NCBI GenBank assembly: GCA_014378705.1
Contig: JACMND010000127.1
Span: 1-39,815 of the forward strand
Direction of reading: 5' to 3'
Source of the DNA: Pedobacter sp.
Lineage (GTDB): Bacteria; Bacteroidota; Bacteroidia; Sphingobacteriales; Sphingobacteriaceae
DNA: 39,815 bases
Shown: positions 33,382 through 39,815 of the stretch, in pieces
Numbering within the stretch: the first letter of the stretch is position 1
Layout: each line of letters starts with the position of its first letter
The notes under the pieces: model-generated
The model's database searches: none
The model's input: the letters and a program-made list of their open reading frames with translations, nothing else
Told to the model about the DNA's origin: nothing
Made by a program: the position numbers and the translations under genes

Positions 33382-34386
33382 ATGGATAAAGTAGTATGTT
33401 TTGGAGAGATTTTACTGCGGTTTACTCTTAATAATACCTGGCTCGAAGATTTAAATATTCCGGTTTTTGCAGGAGGAACGGAGGCCAATGTGGCTTTTGC
33501 ACTTTCCAAATGGAAAATTCCGGTGAGCTATGTCACCTCCGCACCTAACAACTTTCTTGCTGACCAGATGCTTGCATTTTTAGGTAGTAAAGGAATTGAA
33601 ACTTCATTTGTCCACCGTTCAGGAGACCGCATTGGCACTTACTACCTTCCTATTGGAGCAGATCTTAAAAACTCCGGGGTTATTTATGATCGCCAACATT
33701 CTTCGTTTTGGGATTTAAAACCCGGAATGATTAACTGGGAAAATGTTTTAGAAGGGGCAGATTGGTTTCATTTCAGTGCGGTTTGTCCGGCTTTAAATCC
33801 GGATTTGGCTAATGTCTGCCTTGAAGCTTTACAAGCCGCCCGGTTAAAAAATATACTGATTTCTGTTGATCTGAATTACCGTTCAAAGCTTTGGCAATAT
33901 GGTAAAGAACCATTTGAAATTATGCCGGAACTTGTTCAATACTGTGATCTGGTGATGGGCAACATCTGGGCAGCCAATAAAATGTTAAACATTCCTTTAG
34001 AGCAACATTTGCAAAAAAAAGAGCGGAAAGGATACCAGCAACAAGCCAGATTAACTTCAGAATTGATCGTCAAGAATTTTCCGCAATGTAAAATTGTAGC
34101 GAACACCTTTCGATTCAGCAACGAAAACCAGGTAAATTATTACGCAGAACTTTATAACGATCAAAAGTTATACAGTTCCGCAGAATATCGTACAGACCAA
34201 ATAATAGATCAGGTTGGAAGCGGCGACTGTTTTATGGCGGGCTTGATCTATGGATATAAGCATAAATTGGATCAGCAAAGGATAATTGACTTTGCTACCG
34301 CAGCAGCGTTTCAAAAACTTTTTATAAAGGGCGATGCGATCACTAAAAATGCTGAGGAAATTAAATTGTCTATAAATAAACTATGA
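33382..34386 (+). CDS. kdgK: 2-Keto-3-deoxygluconate kinase, PfkB family
   Basis: The 334-aa sugar kinase phosphorylates KDG to KDPG with ATP. PfkB cues are the start VVCFGEILLRFT, the substrate loop GGTEANVAFALSKW, the substrate-contact region DLNYRSKLW, and the ATP-binding/catalytic signature QVGSGDCFMAGLIYG with catalytic Asp282. It sits between uxaC and eda, exactly where the pathway requires it. The stop overlaps the eda ATG as ATGA. The 77-base gap before it is the longest within the operon and could hold a secondary promoter, though no clear box is visible. Confidence 0.93.
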   Translation: MDKVVCFGEILLRFTLNNTWLEDLNIPVFAGGTEANVAFALSKWKIPVSYVTSAPNNFLADQMLAFLGSKGIETSFVHRSGDRIGTYYLPIGADLKNSGVIYDRQHSSFWDLKPGMINWENVLEGADWFHFSAVCPALNPDLANVCLEALQAARLKNILISVDLNYRSKLWQYGKEPFEIMPELVQYCDLVMGNIWAANKMLNIPLEQHLQKKERKGYQQQARLTSELIVKNFPQCKIVANTFRFSNENQVNYYAELYNDQKLYSSAEYRTDQIIDQVGSGDCFMAGLIYGYKHKLDQQRIIDFATAAAFQKLFIKGDAITKNAEEIKLSINKL

Positions 34387-35057
34387 GCTCAAGAGATACA
34401 ACCTTAAAACTGTTAAAATCTCAGGCCTTGTTGCCGTTGTTTTATCACGACAGTGATTTGATCAGCATTCAAATTGTAAAAGCCATATATAAAGGTGGCG
34501 GTAGATTAATTGAATATACCAATCGCGGCAGCAATGCTTTAAAAAACTTTTCTACTTTAAGAAAGCTGGTTAATGATGAACTTCCCGGAATGGAGCTGGG
34601 TGTGGGAACGATCCGCACATTAAAGGATGCCGAAAGTTTTGTTGATGCCGGCGCAGATTTCGTTGTTTGCCCAGTAATCAATAAAGAAATTGCCAACCTT
34701 ATTCATCAGCACCGCTTACTTTGGATTCCCGGTTGCATAACCCCAACCGAAATAGACGCCGCCGAACAAGCAGGTGCATCATTAGTTAAAATATTTCCGG
34801 GGAATCTGCTCGGCCCTTCCTATCTATTAGCTATTAAAGAAATTTTTCCTGATTTATTATTCATGCCTACCGGTGGAGTAGAACCTACAATAGAAAACCT
34901 TAAAAGCTGGTTTGAGGCCGGGGTGTTTGCTGTAGGATTGGGAAGTAAGCTCATCAACCACGAATGTATAATAGCTGAACAATATGAGTTACTTGAAAAG
35001 AGAACCCACGACCTTCTTGCTTTAATCAATACCATAAAACTCAGCGGTAATGTATGA
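34383..35057 (+). CDS. eda: KDPG/KHG aldolase
   Basis: The 224-aa class I aldolase cleaves 2-keto-3-deoxy-6-phosphogluconate to pyruvate and glyceraldehyde-3-phosphate. The Schiff-base lysine is Lys136 in SLVKIFPG, the catalytic Glu44 and Arg48 are in IEYTNRG, and the phosphate-binding region is FMPTGGVEPTIENL. It completes hexuronate breakdown into glycolysis. Both ends are coupled by ATGA overlaps: its start to the stop of kdgK and its stop to the MFS transporter start. Confidence 0.96.
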   Translation: MSSRDTTLKLLKSQALLPLFYHDSDLISIQIVKAIYKGGGRLIEYTNRGSNALKNFSTLRKLVNDELPGMELGVGTIRTLKDAESFVDAGADFVVCPVINKEIANLIHQHRLLWIPGCITPTEIDAAEQAGASLVKIFPGNLLGPSYLLAIKEIFPDLLFMPTGGVEPTIENLKSWFEAGVFAVGLGSKLINHECIIAEQYELLEKRTHDLLALINTIKLSGNV

Positions 35058-36415
35058 GCAATAAAATCGGTAAATACAGGTTTACAATATGTGCGCTTCT
35101 ATTCTTTGCCACTACAATAAACTATCTGGACCGGCAGGTTTTAAGCTTGCTCCAACCACTGCTTGCAGAAGAATTTGGCTGGACGAACACCGATTATGCT
35201 AATATAGCAGCCTCATTTCAGTTTGTATACGCCATATCCTTGCTATTTGCCGGAAGGTTTATTGATCGTATCGGAACAAAATGGGGATTTGCCATTGCTT
35301 TAATTATATGGTCGTTCGGAGCTATTATACATGCGTATGCCGAAGAACTTGGTGCTTATTTTATGCCTCTGGTGGTATTAATAGGATTTACAACTTTTTC
35401 TGTTTCAGTATTGGGATTTATTATTGCACGGGCTGTATTGGCTTTTGGAGAAGCAGGTAATTTTCCGGCCGCCATCAAAGCTACCGCCGAATATTTTCCT
35501 AAAAAGGAACGTTCCTTCGCGACCGGTATTTTTAATTCGGGTACCAATGTAGGTGCTATAATAGCTCCGATTTCAGTTCCATGGATAGCTTACCATTGGG
35601 GTTGGCCCTTCGCTTTTGTCACAATCGGCGCTTTTGGCTTTATTTGGCTAATTTTCTGGCTTATTTTTTACGAGATCCCATTTAAACAAAAGCGACTGAG
35701 TCAGGCAGAAAGAGATTTTATTGAAAGCGATTCAGAGCCAATTTTACAAGAAGATTTAACTAAGGCCACAGAAAAAGTCTCCTGGTTTAAACTCCTTAAA
35801 TTTAAGCAAACGTGGTCATTTGCATTTGGTAAATTCATGACTGACGGCGTTTGGTGGTTCTTCCTTTTCTGGCTTCCTGCATATCTTAAAGCCCAATATG
35901 GAATGAGCATAACCGATATTCAAATACCCTTGGTGGTACTTTACAGCATGACCATGTTTGGCAGTATCGGTGGCGGTTATTTTCCAACTTACTTCATTAA
36001 CAAAGGCATGAAACCTTATGATGGAAGAATGAAAGCCATGCTGATTATTGCAATCTTTCCATTGGTAGTGCTGGCGGCTCAGCCTTTGGGCGTTCATAGT
36101 TTTTGGTTTCCGGTCATATTAATCGGAATTGGTGCCTCGGCCCACCAAGCCTGGTCGGCAAATATATTTACAACCGTTTCTGATATGTTCCCAAAAAAAA
36201 CAGTGGCATCTGTAACCGGTATTGGTGGCATGGCCGGTGGACTTGGTGGTGTACTGATGACCAAATTAGGTGGTTATCTTTTTGACCATTACAAAGCCTT
36301 AGGACACATTGAAACAGGCTACACCATTATGTTTACCATTTGTGCCATATCGTATATTATTGCCTGGTTGGTTATGAAATCATTGGTACCAGAAATGAAA
36401 TTGGTTAAAGTTTAG
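35054..36415 (+). CDS. exuT: MFS transporter, hexuronate (ExuT-like) family
   Basis: The 453-aa inner membrane protein has the 12-helix layout of the major facilitator superfamily. The anion:cation symporter pattern is visible: TINYLDRQVLSLLQPLLAEE in helix 1, the loop DRIGTKWG, the RAVLAFGEAGNFPAAIKATA region, and GTNVGAIIAPISVPWIAYHWGW. These match the ACS family that includes ExuT and glucarate/galactonate transporters. As last gene of the hexuronate operon, coupled by ATGA to eda, it is the likely importer of glucuronate or galacturonate. The exact substrate is inferred from context. Confidence 0.9.
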   Translation: MSNKIGKYRFTICALLFFATTINYLDRQVLSLLQPLLAEEFGWTNTDYANIAASFQFVYAISLLFAGRFIDRIGTKWGFAIALIIWSFGAIIHAYAEELGAYFMPLVVLIGFTTFSVSVLGFIIARAVLAFGEAGNFPAAIKATAEYFPKKERSFATGIFNSGTNVGAIIAPISVPWIAYHWGWPFAFVTIGAFGFIWLIFWLIFYEIPFKQKRLSQAERDFIESDSEPILQEDLTKATEKVSWFKLLKFKQTWSFAFGKFMTDGVWWFFLFWLPAYLKAQYGMSITDIQIPLVVLYSMTMFGSIGGGYFPTYFINKGMKPYDGRMKAMLIIAIFPLVVLAAQPLGVHSFWFPVILIGIGASAHQAWSANIFTTVSDMFPKKTVASVTGIGGMAGGLGGVLMTKLGGYLFDHYKALGHIETGYTIMFTICAISYIIAWLVMKSLVPEMKLVKV

Positions 36416-36444
36416 ACCAAACAGCACAAGTGTAATCTCTGCCG

Positions 36445-36561
36445 ATGGCGTTCTTAAAAATGTACAATTATCGAAATTCCTTAATTGGCATTTTCTTGGG
36501 ACTTTGGCTTATCCCATTTAATCAGTTAACCTATAGGGCAGACTTTATTCCCGCTTGTTAA
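36445..36561 (+). CDS. Possible 38-aa peptide with one hydrophobic segment
   Basis: ATG at 36445 runs to TAA 36559-36561 and encodes a peptide beginning MAFLKMYNYRNSLIGIFLGL, with a short membrane-like stretch and a polar end. It lies 29 bases after the transporter stop. Length and AT-rich context make chance likely. Confidence 0.18.
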   Translation: MAFLKMYNYRNSLIGIFLGLWLIPFNQLTYRADFIPAC

Positions 36562-36688
36562 GGCCTGTTAATAATTTAGATGATTTAAATATTGAGATTT
36601 ATTTTTTTCCTTGTGTTACTTAAAATTTTTTATTTGTTGATGCAAATATGCCTGACATTAATAAAATCAAATGATCTAAAACTGTAAT

Positions 36689-36731
36689 ACTTAACATAAA
36701 CATAATATTACATAAGTATAAACTTAACATA
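36689..36731 (+). promoter_or_regulatory. 10-bp direct repeat before the lysine-rich protein gene
   Basis: ACTTAACATA occurs exactly at 36689-36698 and 36722-36731, 33 bases start to start (about three helical turns). The second copy overlaps a near-consensus -7 box TATCTTCG (36730-36737), 17 bases before the ATG. This is a plausible tandem activator or repressor site. Confidence 0.35.
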
Positions 36732-36753
36732 TCTTCGTTTAAAAAAACAAGAC

Positions 36754-37191
36754 ATGAAAAAATCCAAGATAAAATTCCTTGGCAAATCTGCCAAAAAACA
36801 GATTCAAAAAGAAATTAAAACAAATTTAATCACACACCTGGAAGACTTCGCTAAAAAGTTCAATCAGGATTCAAAAAAATTTGCTAAGGCTATTAAAAAA
36901 GGGTCAGACCGGTTATCAAAAAAAATTTCAAAACAACTGAAAATTGACCAATCAATTATTTTACAAGTGGCTGATCAAACAAACACGAACCAAGGCTCTA
37001 ATCCTGCTTCCGGCAAAAGGTTGAGAACTAACCAGCCCCAGGTTCAGAAACCAACGCGGGGAAATTCACCACAAAGGTCTGTTGCCAAAGTACCTGCTAT
37101 TCAGACAACTTCTCCCGATAAATTAGTAACTGCTAAAGCAACACCTGTTAGAAAGAGAAGAATTAGCAAGGAAAAAGAAAATGTAGTTTAA
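36754..37191 (+). CDS. Lysine-rich basic protein of unknown function
   Basis: The 145-aa protein begins MKKSKIKFLGKSAKKQIQKE and is extremely basic throughout. Residues of about 10-70 form a probable amphipathic, coil-forming helix with many Lys and few prolines (HLEDFAKKFNQDSKKFAKAI). Residues 70-145 are low-complexity and probably disordered, rich in Q, N, P, T and K (PQVQKPTRGNSPQRS, then TPVRKRRISKEKENVV). The layout, helical basic half plus disordered basic tail, recalls H1-like nucleoid or RNA-binding proteins, but no family is recognised and binding is inferred. It has its own putative promoter and direct repeat, and no signal peptide. Confidence 0.7.
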   Translation: MKKSKIKFLGKSAKKQIQKEIKTNLITHLEDFAKKFNQDSKKFAKAIKKGSDRLSKKISKQLKIDQSIILQVADQTNTNQGSNPASGKRLRTNQPQVQKPTRGNSPQRSVAKVPAIQTTSPDKLVTAKATPVRKRRISKEKENVV

Positions 37192-37261
37192 TCCGGTAAA
37201 CATTTATTTAAAATTTATTAGGTTGGATGTTTGAAACCGGATTTATAACCCTGGGAAATGA

Positions 37262-37299
37262 AAACTGATCATTTTAAAAAAAAATTAAACTATCAGTTT
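37262..37299. terminator. Weak bidirectional hairpin between convergent genes
   Basis: AAACTGAT (37262-37269) and ATCAGTTT (37292-37299) are exact inverted copies around a 22-base A/T-rich loop. It lies between the convergent lysine-rich gene and the phosphoesterase gene and may terminate either, but the long loop makes it weak. Confidence 0.3.
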
Positions 37300-37309
37300 C
37301 TTAAAAAAA

Positions 37310-39736
37310 TTAATCCTTGTCTCCTTCCTTTTCTTTAAAAAAAGCAGCCCGCACAGGTGTTGGTACTATTGCATCTAAACCTTTAACTGCCTTCCAGATT
37401 ACTTCGGTAAACTCCAGATCGTTTATACGATCTTCTTTACTAAAATCAAACGTTTCACTTTTTCTCTGCCAGGAGTTTGATGAATTGTTTTTAGCGTTAA
37501 TATCCGTTTGTAAGGGTTTGGCAATAAATGGTTTTAAATTCGCTTCCTTCGAAAAACACTTCCACATTGGCGTAGCTGCGGCATCATACTGGCTCATAGG
37601 TGGAATTCCCAAAATCAGTTCCATAGTTCGCAGCATAGAAGAAGTAGAATACATGGTGTGATCAACAAAACCACGCTTAACAAAACCACCAGCTATGTAA
37701 GCCGGAGAGCGGTGCGCATCCACGTGATCAGGGCCGTTCTGAGCATCGTCTTCTAAAATAAAAACGACGCTTTCTTTCCAAATCGGGCTTTTACTAAGGT
37801 GTTCTATAAACATACCTACCGCAAGGTCGTTATCCGCCACATGCGCAAATGGTGTTGGCCTGCCAATCTTTAAACCTTCCGTATGGTCATTTATCAAACG
37901 CAACGTGTTTAATCTTGGAACAGCGTTTACAGCCAGCAAAGAATCGAAATCACGTTTCCACTGGCCAACACGTGTTGTATCCCGAACGCTTTCGTCCCAA
38001 CTTGTATAATACGGGCAAAAATTACCCTCCAAAACCGGAATGTTAGGTTTATAATCGTCGGCAAACTCGCCATATGTTCTAAAGCTGACCCCGGCCCTTT
38101 TCGCATGATCCCAAATAAAACCGTTTTTATTATTAGCAATCGCACGATTACCTTCTGCATCATATTCTCCTCCCCGGCCACCATAACTGCTTACCCATGT
38201 TTTTTCAAGATAATCTGTTGCGTAGGCACCTAAACTCCAGTTATGCCCGTCGGCACTAACTTCACCATCTACATAAAAATTATCTAACAGCACAAATTCA
38301 CGTGCTAATGCATGTTGGTTGGGCGTAATTTTTTCTCCGAATAAACACAAACTTGTATCCCCATTGCCTTCGGGCATATCACCCAAAACCTGGTCGTAAG
38401 TGCGATTTTCTTTAACGATGTAGAACACATATTTTATTGGCGAGGCGTCCCCCACTTTCATTGGAATTGGGTTACCCACTTCGCCAGATGCCAGGAGTTC
38501 TTTATTTTTATTATAGGACGAGTTGCTGTAAACCAATTTAGATAATTCGTGTAATTGTGTTGTAGCAGGAGTTTCAATAATACTTAAAGTACCTTTAAAC
38601 AAGCCACCGATATATTGGATTTCTTCCATTTTTTTGGTATCCCCTTTTTGGTATGCCACATTCATGGCCTTGCTGGAAGGATTTGGCCCATTGGGATTAG
38701 CCAAAGAAGTGAATCCTTTCCCATTTGTTACGAAAATTTTCTGGCCTACTACTTTTACAGAGGTTGGATACCATCCTACAGGAATAAACCCTTTACTAGA
38801 ACTAAAACCCGGTTTGCTAACATCAAAAACAGCAAGACAATTATTATCAGCATTGGCGATAAATAGTGTTTTTTCATCCGTACTTAAAGCCACGCCATTT
38901 GTTGTTGAACCGGTAAGTGCATCAGGAAACAATGCGGCATTAAGTGTTTCTAAAACCTTTCTGGATTTAATATCAACCACCGAAACAGAATTGTCATTGG
39001 CATTGGCCAGGAAAAGGTATTTACCGTTTTTGGAAACGCAAAAATCATTGGGATTACTTCCTACTTTAACTTCAGACTGGATTTTGTTTGAAGCAGTGTT
39101 ATAAACCTGTATTTTACCACCTCCCCAACTTGAAATATAAAGCTCTTTTTTATCCGGCGAAAGCTGACATGTATAGGCTTCGGCACCCAAAGCAACCTGT
39201 TGAAGAATCTTTTTTGTTTTGAGATCAACAACGTATAAAGAATTATTTTCTTTTGTGGTGACATAAAGCAAGTTTTTAGCATCATCAATATCAAGCCCGG
39301 TAGGTGATATTTTTACGGGCCAGGGTTTGCCCAGAATAATACTGTCTTTCAAAACCAATTTACTATTTAGCACCGCGTATTTTAGGATACAATTGTCGTT
39401 GCCGCCTGAAGCGTATAAAAACTTGTCATCATCGCTAAACTTTAAACCGACAAATGATTTACCAATAGTAACATTGTCTATCACTTTTTCAGTTTTAACA
39501 TTAATTAACTGTAGGGATTGCGTGCTTTGCCCGTTATTTGTTATGGCCATCAGCTTTTTAGAATTTGAAACAGTTATATTCAACGGCAAATCTCCAAGCG
39601 GCAGACTTTTACCTGCCGGAGTAAGGCTCCATCCGTTGGGAAGTTGGATACGCTTATCTGTCAAATCCTTAATACTTTGAGAATAAAGCACAGTCTGAAG
39701 GCCCATCAGGCAAATAATTAGTATAGATTTTTTCAT
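37310..39736 (-). CDS. YncE-like beta-propeller fused to a phosphoesterase (alkaline phosphatase superfamily), exported
   Basis: The 808-aa protein has a signal peptide (MKKSILIICLMGLQTVLYSQ) and is probably periplasmic or surface-exposed. Residues of about 30-400 form a YVTN/YncE-type beta-propeller of repeated strand motifs (YVVDLKTKKILQQVALG, VSVVDIKSRKVLETL). Residues of about 430-790 form a phosphoesterase domain of the alkaline phosphatase/phospholipase C-like superfamily, with ENRTYDQVLGD near 438, SADGHNWS, and the metal-binding EDDAQNGPDHVDAHR near 660-675. The substrate is unknown; phosphate mono- or diesters are likely. An ATG at 39814 is in frame, but the one at 39736 starts directly with the signal peptide and is chosen. 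The window edge is 79 bases upstream, so the start region is complete. Confidence 0.9.
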   Translation of the reverse strand: MKKSILIICLMGLQTVLYSQSIKDLTDKRIQLPNGWSLTPAGKSLPLGDLPLNITVSNSKKLMAITNNGQSTQSLQLINVKTEKVIDNVTIGKSFVGLKFSDDDKFLYASGGNDNCILKYAVLNSKLVLKDSIILGKPWPVKISPTGLDIDDAKNLLYVTTKENNSLYVVDLKTKKILQQVALGAEAYTCQLSPDKKELYISSWGGGKIQVYNTASNKIQSEVKVGSNPNDFCVSKNGKYLFLANANDNSVSVVDIKSRKVLETLNAALFPDALTGSTTNGVALSTDEKTLFIANADNNCLAVFDVSKPGFSSSKGFIPVGWYPTSVKVVGQKIFVTNGKGFTSLANPNGPNPSSKAMNVAYQKGDTKKMEEIQYIGGLFKGTLSIIETPATTQLHELSKLVYSNSSYNKNKELLASGEVGNPIPMKVGDASPIKYVFYIVKENRTYDQVLGDMPEGNGDTSLCLFGEKITPNQHALAREFVLLDNFYVDGEVSADGHNWSLGAYATDYLEKTWVSSYGGRGGEYDAEGNRAIANNKNGFIWDHAKRAGVSFRTYGEFADDYKPNIPVLEGNFCPYYTSWDESVRDTTRVGQWKRDFDSLLAVNAVPRLNTLRLINDHTEGLKIGRPTPFAHVADNDLAVGMFIEHLSKSPIWKESVVFILEDDAQNGPDHVDAHRSPAYIAGGFVKRGFVDHTMYSTSSMLRTMELILGIPPMSQYDAAATPMWKCFSKEANLKPFIAKPLQTDINAKNNSSNSWQRKSETFDFSKEDRINDLEFTEVIWKAVKGLDAIVPTPVRAAFFKEKEGDKD

Positions 39737-39815
39737 TGCAAAAGGTATGAGATGTGGGATATTAAAAATATTAATGCGGTTTTTTATAATGATCTGCCCT
39801 GGCGTCATCTTCATC

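Larger units (their letters stand above)
36416..36753. other. Intergenic region between the hexuronate operon and a basic protein gene
   Basis: No strong terminator follows the transporter. The region contains a possible 38-aa ORF (36445-36561), and near its right end a direct repeat and promoter box upstream of the gene at 36754. Confidence 0.4.

Noticed and set aside
39737-39814. Upstream ATG for the phosphoesterase
   Set aside because: It adds 26 residues before a clear signal peptide that begins at the ATG at 39736.

Overview
This AT-rich window reads as chromosome of a Bacteroidota species, most likely from the Sphingobacteriales (a Pedobacter- or Mucilaginibacter-like organism). The evidence is a type III glutamine synthetase, a PorP/SprF protein paired with a secreted PKD protein that carries a gliding-motility/type IX secretion C-terminus, a fused SpmA-SpmB gate protein, an SDR-type fructuronate reductase, and promoters matching the Bacteroidota form TTG-N-TAnnTTTG. 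The genus is inferred. I see no tRNA, rRNA, CRISPR array, phage gene or insertion sequence.

Region 1 (1-6413) is nitrogen and purine metabolism. purL (minus strand) lies divergently from glnA (GSIII), and purM follows glnA after a strong terminator. PurL and PurM catalyse consecutive steps of purine synthesis, and glutamine made by GSIII feeds the first of them. Region 2 (6435-11011, minus) is a two-gene type IX secretion surface module. Region 3 (11398-15418) holds small conserved or unknown genes (a 76-aa protein, a DUF3820 protein, an HTH-like protein), a methyltransferase, an aldose-1-epimerase-like protein and a RhlE-type DEAD-box helicase. Region 4 (15419-16266) has no large gene but contains two overlapping tiny membrane-peptide ORFs, an inverted repeat and a terminator. 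Region 5 (16267-19767) is pyrG-yidC.

Region 6 (about 20100-23218) is a cluster of SRPBCC and VOC genes: a stand-alone SRPBCC protein, a VOC-VOC-AHSA1 triple fusion, a single VOC protein, and a VOC/PhnB-like pseudogene broken by four in-frame stops without a frameshift. Palindromes precede the cluster and a strong terminator ends it. Region 7 (23253-29797) carries an S9 peptidase, an M14-type peptidase, the SpmAB fusion tightly linked to mgsA, and a DinB-like protein.

Region 8 (29860-36415) is a six-gene hexuronate operon: SDR-type uxuB, uxuA, uxaC, kdgK, eda and an ExuT-like MFS transporter. Together they take glucuronate from import to pyruvate and glyceraldehyde-3-phosphate, mostly through ATGA stop/start overlaps, and no regulator gene is present. 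Region 9 (36416-39815) holds a very lysine-rich small protein behind a 10-bp direct repeat, and a secreted YncE-like beta-propeller/phosphoesterase fusion.

No single large unknown system stands out. The best leads are the tiny overlapping membrane ORFs at 15762-15996, the VOC/SRPBCC cluster with its fusion and decaying paralogue, the SpmAB-mgsA linkage, the basic protein at 36754, and several dyads in promoter regions.
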